DNA from: Capilliphycus robustus
Lineage (GTDB): Bacteria > Cyanobacteriota > Cyanobacteriia > Cyanobacteriales > Microcoleaceae
Direction: 5' to 3'
Assembly (NCBI RefSeq): GCF_034932365.1
Contig: NZ_JAYGHR010000013.1
Coordinates: 1-64,000 of the forward strand
DNA length: 64,000 bases
The notes beneath the pieces are model-generated. The model worked only from the letters and a program-made list of their open reading frames with translations, was not told where the DNA came from and made no database searches. Both the position numbers and the translations under genes were made by a program. Below, one piece after another: positions 16,885 through 25,883 of this stretch (the first letter of the stretch is position 1; each line of letters starts with the position of its first letter).

Positions 16885-17343
16885 TTAAGCTTCTACTAAC
16901 TCCGTTTGCCAGTTCATCGCTTGAATTTGTGAATCTAACTGTCGATATTCTCGCGCTAAGTTATCAATTTTTCGTTGTATTTCGGCAATATCAACGGTAC
17001 TAATAAACCGCACTTCTGAACGAGAATAGCGATCTTGACGAATCGATGCAGTTTGAATTAGACTGTTGTAGGTGTTCCACATTTGTTGTAAAACATCCCG
17101 TTCCGCTAACGCATCAGCCAGAGTTTTGCCTTGAAATTCTGTGATAGAATTCGTGCGGTTAATACGCTGAATTAAACTCGTCAGTTCAGTTGAAATTGCA
17201 TCCAACTCTACCATCAATTCTTGAGGATTTTCTGGCGGTTGTTCTCCTTCTTGGACTTTGGCACTTCTAACTAATCGTTGTTGCAATTGTGCGATGCGTT
17301 TCTGACAGTCTGCGCGTGAAATTAAAGCTTCTGCTAACTTCAC
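16885..17343 (-). CDS. DIP1984-family protein
   Basis: The product is about 152 aa and reads KLAEALISRADCQKRIAQLQ at its start, then QGKTLADALAERDVL and 'AMNWQTELVE' at its end, which matches the DIP1984 family of small, largely helical proteins of unknown function. I place the start at the GTG at 17343. It sits 6 nt after a near-perfect ribosome site, AGGAGGTGAT, whereas the upstream in-frame GTG at 17352 is part of that ribosome site. Confidence 0.8.
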   Translation of the reverse strand: MKLAEALISRADCQKRIAQLQQRLVRSAKVQEGEQPPENPQELMVELDAISTELTSLIQRINRTNSITEFQGKTLADALAERDVLQQMWNTYNSLIQTASIRQDRYSRSEVRFISTVDIAEIQRKIDNLAREYRQLDSQIQAMNWQTELVEA

Positions 17344-17382
17344 AGTTATCACCTCCTTTATTAAAGTTATAAACGAAATAAT

Positions 17383-17637
17383 TTAGTATGTTCCTAGTTT
17401 TGAATTAAAGTTACTTTTCCGATCAGGAACCCAACGACTACCACCATCACCTTCTGTTGGTGGCTTGCGGTTAGAAGGATGAAAATCAAACTCCACTGCT
17501 TCTTCTATTGCATTCTCTGGCGTGAAATTGGAATAACGATACAGTGATGAAGCCAAGTTTAATCCCATCGATGCGACAACAAAAGTCGTCGTTAATGTGA
17601 CGAAGTGATAGACTCTTTTTTCTAATGTGATAGCCAT
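17383..17637 (-). CDS. Small single-span membrane protein, function unknown
   Basis: The product is 84 aa from the ATG at 17637 (ribosome site AGGAG 8 nt upstream). It starts MAITLEKRVYHFVTLTTTFV, a hydrophobic segment that could be an anchor or signal, and ends with a polar tail containing RKPPTEGDGGSRW. The gene lies 40 bp before the DIP1984 gene in the same direction, so co-transcription is possible. I do not recognise the family. Confidence 0.55.
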   Translation of the reverse strand: MAITLEKRVYHFVTLTTTFVVASMGLNLASSLYRYSNFTPENAIEEAVEFDFHPSNRKPPTEGDGGSRWVPDRKSNFNSKLGTY

Positions 17638-17762
17638 TTTAATCACTCCTCTAGAAATATATATTATCTGTCCGGGCTACTGTAGAGTGTGTGATTAAAC
17701 CCGGTAACAGTTGAAAGAGGAGTTGGCGATCTTTTAACAACAAAAAGGTCAAAGATCTAACT

Positions 17763-17909
17763 TTAAACTGCTTCCCAGGGAATCATCACATCTTGACTCA
17801 GTTGAGGATTAAACCCATCCAAACTGACAGGTTTTTCATTCCCTTTTAATGATTTCGCTACCCGTTTTTGAGTATCGCCCAAACGTCCTTCACATTTAAT
17901 TTGAAGCAT
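17763..17909 (-). CDS. 48-aa conserved-looking small protein
   Basis: A 49-codon frame starts at ATG 17909, 4 nt after a clear GAGGTGAAA ribosome site, and ends at TAA 17763-17765. The product begins MLQIKCEGRLGDTQKRVAK and ends QDVMIPWEAV. It has no membrane segment and one cysteine. The good ribosome site and the position between real genes support it. The next gene in the same direction begins 125 bp downstream. Function unknown. Confidence 0.5.
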   Translation of the reverse strand: MLQIKCEGRLGDTQKRVAKSLKGNEKPVSLDGFNPQLSQDVMIPWEAV

Positions 17910-18088
17910 AATTTCACCTCGCTTTTCTTTAGCGTTATCAATATACTACACAAGTATTACAAGGCTGTCAAGTGGGTTTTCTGAAATTTTTGAGTGGTTT
18001 GTTGTCTCCAGTCGCTCAAAAGCCTTCACAGTAAGTGTTTCAGTAAATTATTTTTATCCAATTTTCAGGGAGGTTAAAGCAAACAACA

Positions 18089-18112
18089 GGGCGCAAGCCT
18101 TGCGCCCCTACA
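18089..18112. repeat. Short palindromic intergenic repeat (GGGCGCAAG type)
   Basis: Arms GGGCGCAAG (18089-18097) and CTTGCGCCC (18099-18107) are perfect and are followed by CTAC. Repeats of the form 'gggcgcaag-cttgcgcccctac' are common between genes in filamentous cyanobacteria. It lies 30 bp after the end of the cryptochrome gene on that gene's strand and could act as a weak terminator. Confidence 0.6.
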
Positions 18113-18142
18113 AAGTTGTATGATCAATCCTAGAATTTCACG

Positions 18143-19624
18143 TTATCGTAGAGGATGTTTAGCTTTATTTAAAGCCGCCTCATAGATTTTTTGATTGCTT
18201 TGAACCGACTTCATCAAATCAACAACAGGATGAGGATAATTCACGCCTAATTGTACACCAAATCGCTTTTGTTCAACCGGAAGTAACGTCCAGGGTTCGT
18301 GAACTTTTGATGCAGGTAAAGCTACTAATTCCGGCAACCAATGCTTCACATAATCCCCATTAGGGTCATAATCTTTCGCCTGTTTGGGAATATTAAAATA
18401 CCGAAAACCTCGCGCATCATTTCCCACCCCTGCGGTATAGTTCCAATTTCCCCAATTACTACAAACATCATAATCAATTAACACCGACTCAAACCATTCC
18501 GCCCCCATTTTCCAGTTAATTCCTAAATTTTTAGTCAGAAAACTCGCCACATTTTGTCGTCCTCGGTTCGACATAAAACCCGTTGCTGCAAGTTCCCGCA
18601 TATTCGCATCAACCAAGGGAAAACCTGTGGTTCCAGTCTGCCAACGTTCAAAGCGTTCCCAGTCTTTTTTCCAGGGAATAGGAACCCCTTGTAAACCCGA
18701 TAAACGGAAAATTTGATTGCCATGTTTCAGACAAATAAACCGAAAATAATCCCGCCATAGCAACTCAAAAACTAACCAATAAGTCGAGTCATTTTTCACC
18801 CGATGTTCTTCATAATCTTGCACCTGATCATAAATAAACCTCGGCGATAAACACCCCATTGCTAACCAAGGAGAAAATTTAGAAGAATAATTCCCCCCTA
18901 ACATTCCATTTCGGGTTTCTTTATAGTCTTTTAAACAATCTTCTTCCCAAATATAATTCTTTAACCGGGTTATTCCGGCTGTTTCTCCCCCTTGAAACTT
19001 TAAAACCGCCCGTTCATCAAACCTTGGTGTTTCCAAGCCCAAAACTTGCAATGTTGGTAACTCTCCAATATCAACTTTCGGTAAACTCGGTAAACGCTTA
19101 GGCGTGGTAAATGAAGCGTAAATTGTGCCGTTTTTCTCAACTTTTTTTCTAAATTGAGTAAAAACTTCAGGAATTCTGCTGATAGGAAAGGGTAAATCAT
19201 CCAAATCATAAAGCGTCGCCCCCCAACAAGATTTTAACGCCACGCCTAAAGGTTTTAAGGCTTGTTCTAAAGCAGCTTCAACCGCTAATTCTTCTGAGGT
19301 GACTTCCCGATAATAGTAAACCGCATCAATTTTGAATTGTTTAACCAGTTCAGAAATAACGGTTTCTGGGAAATCAGAACGAACAATTAAATCACTCCCT
19401 AATTGTTGCAGAGATTGACGTAAATCTGTTATACTTTCTATTAAAAATTGAGCGCGAAATGCACCCGTTTTAGGAAAACCAAACGAGGTTTTACCAAATT
19501 GTCGAGGATCAAAGCAGTAAACCGGAATAATCTCTGCTTGGGCTTTTACTGCTAAATGTAGGGGTTCGTGATCATGGACTCGTAAATCGTTACGATACCA
19601 GATTAGCACTCGTTTATCACTCAT
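18143..19624 (-). CDS. DASH-family cryptochrome/photolyase
   Basis: The 493-aa product starts MSDKRVLIWYRNDLRVHDHE, the antenna-binding Rossmann half of the photolyase family. The FAD-binding half contains the DASH-diagnostic run 'ANMRELAATGFMSNRGRQNV' followed by NWKMGAEWFESVLIDYDVCSNWGNW, whose tryptophans belong to the electron-transfer chain. DASH proteins repair cyclobutane dimers in single-stranded DNA and may also signal. Length is normal. It is divergent from the restriction-modification controller gene. Confidence 0.92.
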   Translation of the reverse strand: MSDKRVLIWYRNDLRVHDHEPLHLAVKAQAEIIPVYCFDPRQFGKTSFGFPKTGAFRAQFLIESITDLRQSLQQLGSDLIVRSDFPETVISELVKQFKIDAVYYYREVTSEELAVEAALEQALKPLGVALKSCWGATLYDLDDLPFPISRIPEVFTQFRKKVEKNGTIYASFTTPKRLPSLPKVDIGELPTLQVLGLETPRFDERAVLKFQGGETAGITRLKNYIWEEDCLKDYKETRNGMLGGNYSSKFSPWLAMGCLSPRFIYDQVQDYEEHRVKNDSTYWLVFELLWRDYFRFICLKHGNQIFRLSGLQGVPIPWKKDWERFERWQTGTTGFPLVDANMRELAATGFMSNRGRQNVASFLTKNLGINWKMGAEWFESVLIDYDVCSNWGNWNYTAGVGNDARGFRYFNIPKQAKDYDPNGDYVKHWLPELVALPASKVHEPWTLLPVEQKRFGVQLGVNYPHPVVDLMKSVQSNQKIYEAALNKAKHPLR

Positions 19625-19717
19625 TTTTCGTTAATCTGATTTGTCTTCGTTACAAATTTTAACAAATTTTTACTGTTTAGTTTCTATACCTGGAATAAAA
19701 AATCCAAACGAATGCTA

Positions 19718-19740
19718 ACTATAGTATGTAGAACTTTAGT
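19718..19740 (+). promoter_or_regulatory. Candidate C-box operator of the restriction-modification controller
   Basis: Two half-symmetric boxes, ACTATAGT (19718-19725, perfect palindrome) and ACTTTAGT (19733-19740), stand 15 bp centre to centre, about 50 bp before the controller start. Controller proteins of type II R-M systems bind paired ACT..AGT boxes at about this spacing and first activate, then repress, their own operon. An AT-rich -10-like TAAAAT follows near 19755. Confidence 0.6.
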
Positions 19741-19790
19741 TATCATTTTTCATAAAATAGGTAAGAAATAATTTTTGGCTCCTCAAAGCC

Positions 19791-20012
19791 GTGAAAGAAC
19801 CTATATTAGTTCAATTTGGTCAACAAGTTAGAAAAGCTAGGTTGAAACAGGGTTTATCTCAAGAAGAACTAGCTGAGAAAGCAGGAGTACACAGGACATA
19901 CATTGGTATGATTGAGCGTGCCGAAAAGAATATTACCCTATTAAATATTGAAAAATTAGCGAAAGCTTTAGATATTAGTATTGTTGATTTACTGAGTGAT
20001 AATAATGAATGA
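19791..20012 (+). CDS. Helix-turn-helix controller protein (C protein) of a type II R-M system
   Basis: The 73-aa product starts at GTG and is a single Xre-type HTH: 'FGQQVRKARLKQGLSQEELA', HRTYIGMIERAEKNITLLNIEKLAKALDI. This size and sequence are typical of restriction-modification controller proteins, which act as dimers on C-boxes. Its end overlaps the next frame by 8 nt, so the controller and the endonuclease are translated from one message. Candidate C-boxes lie upstream. Confidence 0.82.
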   Translation: MKEPILVQFGQQVRKARLKQGLSQEELAEKAGVHRTYIGMIERAEKNITLLNIEKLAKALDISIVDLLSDNNE

Positions 20013-20847
20013 TTTGATTAAAAATATAGAAAAATTTTGTCTTAAATATAATATTTTGCCTGAAAGTTTGCCGGACATTCTTCAAGATCCTAAAGTTTTA
20101 CCGATGATTCGAGGCAAAGCTTTTGAGTTTTCTGCAATTGCCCAATTTGAGAAGTATCTCGATAAAAAATCGTGGAAAATAGTGAAACCGAAAATTAATC
20201 CTCAATTTGGTTCGAGCGATCAAGATGTGGTTATTAATCATTTAGAAACCCATATCAATGTTAGAGTAGAGTGCAAGCTAGCAGCAAAAGGTAGATATAG
20301 GAAAGTTAAAGCAAACACAGAAAACCAGACTCAATATTTTGAGATTGATGTAAAGTGTATGCGGAGTCGAACTTTAGGACCAGAAAGAGCTAAACAACTT
20401 TCTACTAAGGTCAATATTCCAGTTGATGTTATTATGATTCATAACGATCAATATTTACCTAATAGTTTTGATCTTGTTGTAACCTCAATTGCTAATGCTT
20501 TTTACGAAACCGATGAAGCAACAGGAAATTTTGAATGGCATCCTAAAGAGAAATCGAAAGAGTTTTTAGAAAAAATTAGTAACAAGAATATTATCGATTT
20601 ACAAGACGAGTCTAATTTAAAAGATGTAATATTTGATAAAGTATATATCGCCAAGTCTAATGATTTAGCAGCCCTATTCAAGAACAATATCAAATGCACA
20701 AGACGAGAATGCAAAAACCCTTATAGTTGTGGATTTATTCCTAACTTTCCTAAAATCGTTTTTGATCTAAATACAGGCAAACCGCTACCTCCTTGGTTGG
20801 AAATTCAAGATTGTTTACAAGTTTTACAAACCTTTATAGAAAATTAA
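20005..20847 (+). CDS. Probable type II restriction endonuclease (PD-(D/E)XK fold)
   Basis: The product is about 280 aa from ATG 20005, which lies within the last codons of the controller gene. A PD-(D/E)XK-like active site is visible: D in FGSSDQDVVI and E-x-K in VRVECKLAAKG, about 20 residues apart and near residues 70-95. A late pair of cysteines (CTRRECKNPYSCG) may bind zinc or support recognition. I cannot name its specificity. Its identity rests on the active-site pattern and on being sandwiched between a C protein and a DNA methylase. Confidence 0.68.
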   Translation: MNDLIKNIEKFCLKYNILPESLPDILQDPKVLPMIRGKAFEFSAIAQFEKYLDKKSWKIVKPKINPQFGSSDQDVVINHLETHINVRVECKLAAKGRYRKVKANTENQTQYFEIDVKCMRSRTLGPERAKQLSTKVNIPVDVIMIHNDQYLPNSFDLVVTSIANAFYETDEATGNFEWHPKEKSKEFLEKISNKNIIDLQDESNLKDVIFDKVYIAKSNDLAALFKNNIKCTRRECKNPYSCGFIPNFPKIVFDLNTGKPLPPWLEIQDCLQVLQTFIEN

Positions 20848-20869
20848 CAGGGACATTGACTTGCTATTT

Positions 20870-21766
20870 TTAGCTATAAAGCGGTAATTCTAGCTGTTTA
20901 TAAGAATGAGTCAAATTGAGTGAAGTTAATCCATAATTTGTGATAAAGATTTCTTTGCCTTTGTAGCGGCTGCCTTTCTTTTTTAATGATTTTAAGGAAT
21001 TAGTATCTTTGTTTTTTTTCTGATCATCTGTTCTGCCTACTGTATAATTCCATTCTTTTTCATCAATTTGAGATGCCCATTGATAAAGCTCTCGAATTTC
21101 AGAAACATTATCATAAGTCAATAAAAATTTGAGTCGCTTGCTATGGAATTTAATAACTTCACATAATCTTAAGTGATCATCTTGAGTAAAGTGGTGAGTA
21201 TAAAAATTATCTTGACGAGCATTAAAATAAGGAGGATCTATGAATAAAAACCCACCATCTTCAACTTGATTAAAAACTTGTTCAAAATCTAAGTTTGTAA
21301 TTTTCACATTTTGAAGCTTTTCAGAGGTACGCAAAATATTACGAGGCCAGTTTTCAGGTTTCATACTATATTTATCCCCATATCCCCAATAGCAACTTTC
21401 CCGTTTCATAATACCAGAGTATGAGGTTCGATTTAAGTAAAACCATCTAACTGCTTTTTCTAAATCGTTAGTTGGCTGATATACGTTTTTATAATAGGTA
21501 TGACGTTCTTTTGTGGCTTGTTCTCCTTTTAGTTTTTCAATTAAATCATCAGGTTGATCTCGAATAATCAAATAACAATTAATCAAGTCATCATCAATAT
21601 CGTTTAACCAATTTTTATTCGCTTTTTCCTTTGCAAAAAATATAGAACCTCCCCCGGCAAAGGGTTCTATGTAGTGGGTATGATCAGGAATATATTCTAA
21701 GATTAAATGACGCGCATAAAATTTACCTCCAGGATATCTAAACGGGGAATTAATAGCATGATTCAT
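20870..21766 (-). CDS. D12-class DNA N6-adenine methyltransferase
   Basis: The product is about 298 aa from the ATG at 21766, which has GGAG 9 nt upstream; the longer frame would start at TTG. It begins INSPFRYPGGKFYARHL, has the SAM-binding motif YIEPFAGGGSIFFAK and the catalytic DPPY in GGFLFIDPPYFNAR, and ends with IFITNYG. These are hallmarks of Dam/MboI-like alpha-class adenine methylases. It should protect the host from the convergent endonuclease, whose stop is 22 bp away. The recognition sequence cannot be deduced; GATC is possible because many relatives methylate it. Confidence 0.9.
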   Translation of the reverse strand: MNHAINSPFRYPGGKFYARHLILEYIPDHTHYIEPFAGGGSIFFAKEKANKNWLNDIDDDLINCYLIIRDQPDDLIEKLKGEQATKERHTYYKNVYQPTNDLEKAVRWFYLNRTSYSGIMKRESCYWGYGDKYSMKPENWPRNILRTSEKLQNVKITNLDFEQVFNQVEDGGFLFIDPPYFNARQDNFYTHHFTQDDHLRLCEVIKFHSKRLKFLLTYDNVSEIRELYQWASQIDEKEWNYTVGRTDDQKKNKDTNSLKSLKKKGSRYKGKEIFITNYGLTSLNLTHSYKQLELPLYS

Positions 21767-21835
21767 AAAAAGTTTCTCCAATTCTTTAATAATTAACTTA
21801 CTTAATAAATTTTAAGTATTTTTGTCGTAATGATA

Positions 21836-21881
21836 ATGATAGTAGGCAGAATCAGTTCTGTCAACTGATACACTGATTCTG
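21836..21881 (-). promoter_or_regulatory. Methylase promoter overlapped by a 10-bp inverted repeat
   Basis: On the minus strand, TTGACA (21864-21859) and TATCAT (21841-21836) are 17 nt apart and form a good promoter 70 bp before the methylase ATG. A perfect inverted repeat, CAGAATCAGT (21847-21856) and ACTGATTCTG (21872-21881), straddles the -35 box and spacer. This position suits a repressor operator, so the methylase may be self-limiting or controlled by the C protein. Confidence 0.6.
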
Positions 21882-22014
21882 AATCCTTCCTTTACTTTTT
21901 TCCGTTTTTATCCAGTGATGAACTCACTCCATTTCTCGAACAAAACTAGACAATAGGAGAAATTACCCTGTTAAAAACCTTCAGAAATTGGGTAAAAAAA
22001 CAGCTAAAAAACAG

Positions 22015-22626
22015 TTAACAAATTGGGGTTTTTCCCGGTTTAACCGCATGAAAAGATTCACTCCCCGAATGCGGCCAACCGCGACGATAAGACGCCTCTC
22101 CAGGCTGTCCCCAACCCAATTGTAATAAAACCTCTAAAAAATTCGACTTTTCCCATTTGAAAATACAAGCCCATTCCGTGCGTTGAGCGATCGCATCGAT
22201 TTCCGCCGGATGAACTCGCCGATAATCTTTCCCCGCATTCAAACTCAAATATAAATCCATATCTACCGTCACCTCATACCAAAACTCAAGCAGTTGAGAC
22301 TTCGCCGCTTTTAAAATTTCCATATCTTGAGGTAACGCCATCAACTGATCATCAACTCTCGGATAACAAAGCGTTTTTCCCTTCAACGTAATTTCTCGCC
22401 AAACAATCCCCGAAACTTGGTAATCCATCTGATATTGATGAACAGCCGCTTTAAAATCTTGATAAGCGGTAAACTTTTGAATGGCATCCGGCTTTAGAAA
22501 ATAATCAACCACTGGGTTTCCCACCGCCGGAGTCGCAGACAAATTGAGACGCTCTCCATCTAAACACGCTTTGCGCTCACAATTCAAGATTTCAATCAGT
22601 TCATCGGTACTGTAGACTTTGGACAT
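22015..22626 (-). CDS. Conserved cyanobacterial protein of unknown function
   Basis: The product is about 203 aa from ATG 22626 (MSKVYSTDELIEILNCERKA). A longer frame exists but starts in AT-rich non-conserved sequence. It contains no signal or membrane segment. Features include a CERKACLDGERLNL stretch early and a Trp-rich helix (LLEFWYEVTVDMDLYLSLNAG). It ends PGKTPIC. I do not recognise a named family. Confidence 0.6.
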   Translation of the reverse strand: MSKVYSTDELIEILNCERKACLDGERLNLSATPAVGNPVVDYFLKPDAIQKFTAYQDFKAAVHQYQMDYQVSGIVWREITLKGKTLCYPRVDDQLMALPQDMEILKAAKSQLLEFWYEVTVDMDLYLSLNAGKDYRRVHPAEIDAIAQRTEWACIFKWEKSNFLEVLLQLGWGQPGEASYRRGWPHSGSESFHAVKPGKTPIC

Positions 22627-22702
22627 CTTTTGGCGTCCTTTACTCCTCAACAAATCCGTTGACTCGATTGTAGATTTTAGATTCAAAAATGGGAAGGGAT
22701 AG

Positions 22703-22955
22703 CCAGTTTACAGTGACCAGTTTACAGTGACCAGTGACCAGTTACCAGGGAACAGTGAACAGTTAGAAGTTAGCAGTTAGCAGTTAGCAGTTAAAGACTT
22801 CCCCTCTAGCAAGATTGCCTTTTGCATGAGAGCAAGATTGCCTTTCCCCTGGTCACTGATAACTGTAAACTGTAAACTTGTCTTCACTGGTCACTGTAAA
22901 CTGGTCACTGTAAACTGGTCACTGGTCACTGATAACTGATAACTGATCACTGAAT
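22703..22955. repeat. Heptameric short tandem repeats in two opposed tracts
   Basis: Two tracts of degenerate 7-bp units flank a core of about 50 bp. In the left tract (22703-22793) units read CAGTTTA/CAGTGAC/CAGTTAG. In the right tract (22851-22955) they read CTGGTCA/CTGTAAA/CTGATAA, the reverse complement of the left. The core holds a duplicated AGCAAGATTGCCTTT. Such short tandem repeats are typical of cyanobacterial genomes. The opposed layout could fold into a long hairpin between prfB and the upstream gene. Confidence 0.75.
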
Positions 22956-24077
22956 TAAGCCGACTCACTCGCTACCAATTGATTTTCTTGACGTAGATAA
23001 GCTTGAATAAAATCATCCAACTCGCCATTCATCACATCATCAATTGCCGTCGTTTCCACTGTGGTTCGCAAATCTTTAACCATCTGATAAGGATGAAAAA
23101 CATAGTTGCGAATTTGGTTTCCCCAAGCCGCATCCACTAAATCTCCGCGAATTTCTGCAATTTCTTTCGCCCGTTGTTCTTGAGCAATAATCAACAACTT
23201 CGCCTTCAACAACGCTAACGCCTTTTCTTTGTTTTGCAACTGCGATCGCTCTTGAGTACAACGCACCGCAATACCCGTCGGAAGATGAACCACCCGCACC
23301 GCCGTTTCCACCTTGTTAACGTTTTGGCCGCCTTTTCCACCTGCCCGAGACGTTGTGATCTCCAAATCTTTTTCAGGAATGTCTAACTGCACGCCTTGAT
23401 CAAGCATCGGCATCACCTCCACGCCTGCAAAACTGGTTTGTCGCTTGCCATTAGCGTTAAACGGAGAAATTCGGACTAAGCGATGAGTCCCCTTCTCACA
23501 CTTGAGATAACCATAGGCATAACGGCCTTCAATTTCCAGCGTTGCCGACTTAATTCCGGCTTCATCCCCCTCCGAGAATTCCGCCATATGTACTTTATAA
23601 CCGTGAGCTTCTCCCCAACGAGTGTACATCCGCAGCAGCATCTCCGCCCAATCTTGAGCATCGGTTCCACCCGCCCCGGCATTAATCGTCAGAACCGCTC
23701 CATTTTGGTCGTAGAGGCCTGATAAAAGCTGTTGGAGTTCCCAACTATCTAAATCTTGATTGAGATGGGTTACATTCGATTCTGCCTCGGCTAATAGCGT
23801 CTCATCGCTTTCCAACTCCAGCAACTCCAAAATGGCACCTGTATCTTCTATCGTTTTGTGCCATTGTTGATATTGTTGCAAAATAGATTTAAGGTCGTTA
23901 AGTTCTTGGAGTGTTTTTTGAGCCGTGCTTTGATCCTCCCAGAACTCCGGTTGGGCGGCAATTTGTTCTAAATCTTCGATCCGGGCGTTGAGTGCGGGTA
24001 GGTCAAAGATAGTCCTGGGTTTTACCCAGGCGCTCAGACAACATTTCGAGTTCGCGCTTAATTTCTAATACTTCCAT
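22955..24077 (-). CDS. prfB: Peptide chain release factor 2, expressed by programmed +1 frameshift
   Basis: Release factor 2 frees the finished protein at UGA and UAA. A first frame (24077-24003) encodes 24 residues (MEVLEIKRELEMLSERLGKT...) and stops at CTT TGA. After a +1 shift at CTT TGA C the second frame runs from 24004 to 22955. The mature product has about 373 residues with the SPF codon-recognition motif (ISPFNANGKRQTSF) and the catalytic GGQ (AGGKGGQNVNKVET). An internal Shine-Dalgarno-like AGGA lies just before the slip codon. Because RF2 itself reads UGA, low RF2 favours the shift, giving autoregulation. Confidence 0.95.
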
Positions 24078-24146
24078 AGGGCGTTCGACTGACAACCTTT
24101 CTTTACAAAAGTTACACTGTAGATTTTAGCGGTAATTTATCGCTGC

Positions 24147-25883
24147 GTGTCTGCAATTTTCACTCCTCTAAGTATGTCTCGTCAAATTTTTGCTACAGGT
24201 CGCCCACGCAACCAGACTCATGCTCGTGATCAATGGATTGATTATTTGTGGATATTTGGACTGTTAACAGCAGCCCTATTATTATTTGGACTCAATCTCG
24301 GCGGTGTTGCGTTGCGAGACTGGGATGAAGGAATTGTCGCCCAAGTCGCCCGTGAAATTGCCCAAGGGGATCTCAATTGGCTTTATCCCACCTTACATGG
24401 AGATCCCTATTTCAATAAACCCCCGCTTGTTCATAATTTAATCGCTTTAGCTTACCAGTTCGCGGGAACTCACGAATGGACAGCCCGTTTCCCTTCTGCA
24501 ATATTAACGGCAGCTTCTGTTCCCCTTCTCTACCGTTTGGGTTTAGAACTGTTTCGTCAACGAACGCCTGCGGTTTTTTCAGCTTTAGTCTATCTCACCT
24601 TGCTTCCGGTTGTCCGACAGGGACGGTTAGCCATGTTAGATGGAACGGTGCTATTTTTATTGATTTTAATGCTAGCTTGCGTGTTGCGATCGCGTCGAGA
24701 TTTGCGTTACGCTCTCGGATCAGGATTGGCTTTCGGACTGTTATGTTTAACCAAAGGAATTTTACTAGGATTCTTGCTCGGTGCGATCGCCTTTTTCTTT
24801 GTATTATGGGATACGCCCCGACTGCTTCAGTGTAAATATCTTTGGATCGGGTTACTCTTGGGTTTAGTTCCCGTCACGCTTTGGTATACTGCCCAATGGC
24901 AACATTACGGTCAATCCTTTTTTCAAATTAATCTCAAAGATCAATCTTGGGAACGAATATGGCAGTCAGTTGAAAATCATCAAGCCGCCCCTTGGTATTA
25001 TCTTTTAGAAATTTTAAAATACGCTTTTCCTTGGCACCTGTTTTGGATACCCGGACTGATTTTTACCTGGAAAAATCGCAATTTTAGCTGGGCAAAATTA
25101 ATCTTAGTTTGGACAGGGATTTATTTCGTTTCGATTTCTCTGATGACCACCAAACTTCCCTGGTATATTTTACCCCTGTATCCCGCTTTTGCTTTAGCAG
25201 TGGGTGCTTATTTTGCCCAAGTCTGGCGAGAAGGCGATCAAGAAACCGGACAATGGCAAGGAAACCTTCATCAACTCGAAGATTTACCTTCTCCTTTACC
25301 CCATCAATTTACCCCGATTTTTGCCCTGCTTGCGGTTGTCGCCTGGTTAGGTTGTCTGTATTTTGGCCAGATCATTCCGGGTTTTAAAGTGGCGGAAAAT
25401 GAGATGGATATACAGCTAACTTTCGCCGCATTATCAATCACTTTTGCCCTAACAACATTGCTGCTTCATCGCAAAGATAGACAATTTTTAATCATTTTGT
25501 TTTGGGGAATGTATGTTTCATTAATCCTGTTTGTGAGTTCTAATAATTGGGTTTGGGAACTCGCAGAAGATTATCCCGTTAAACCCGTCGCCGCTTTAAT
25601 TCAACAAGGAACTTCTGCCAATCAACCCATTTATACTTCTCATCCCTACTCTCGTCCTTCCTTGAATTTTTATAGCGATCGCAAAATTCGTTCAGTCGAG
25701 GATGAGGAATTGAAACAAAAATGGCAAACTCCTAAACCCTATTTTCTACTCGATCGTTCTACCCTAAAACGCCTTAAACTGGATCAAGTTCAATCGATAG
25801 GTAGCGCCCAAGACTTAATATTAATCACGAAAAAGCCCCAGAATCCCTGTTGTGATACCCCAGTCAACGAATCGACAATTTAA
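24147..25883 (+). CDS. GT39-like (ArnT/PMT-type) membrane glycosyltransferase
   Basis: The product is up to 578 aa (GTG 24147; an ATG at 24174 is also possible). After a first membrane helix it has the acidic loop signature ALRDWDEGIVAQVAREI and GDPYFNKPPLVHNL, the hallmark of dolichyl/undecaprenyl-phosphate sugar transferases of the PMT/ArnT clan. About ten more hydrophobic helices follow, then a soluble C-terminal region. It transfers a sugar from a lipid carrier to a protein or lipid on the outer face of the membrane. The acceptor is unknown. It is divergent from prfB. Confidence 0.85.
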   Translation: MSAIFTPLSMSRQIFATGRPRNQTHARDQWIDYLWIFGLLTAALLLFGLNLGGVALRDWDEGIVAQVAREIAQGDLNWLYPTLHGDPYFNKPPLVHNLIALAYQFAGTHEWTARFPSAILTAASVPLLYRLGLELFRQRTPAVFSALVYLTLLPVVRQGRLAMLDGTVLFLLILMLACVLRSRRDLRYALGSGLAFGLLCLTKGILLGFLLGAIAFFFVLWDTPRLLQCKYLWIGLLLGLVPVTLWYTAQWQHYGQSFFQINLKDQSWERIWQSVENHQAAPWYYLLEILKYAFPWHLFWIPGLIFTWKNRNFSWAKLILVWTGIYFVSISLMTTKLPWYILPLYPAFALAVGAYFAQVWREGDQETGQWQGNLHQLEDLPSPLPHQFTPIFALLAVVAWLGCLYFGQIIPGFKVAENEMDIQLTFAALSITFALTTLLLHRKDRQFLIILFWGMYVSLILFVSSNNWVWELAEDYPVKPVAALIQQGTSANQPIYTSHPYSRPSLNFYSDRKIRSVEDEELKQKWQTPKPYFLLDRSTLKRLKLDQVQSIGSAQDLILITKKPQNPCCDTPVNESTI

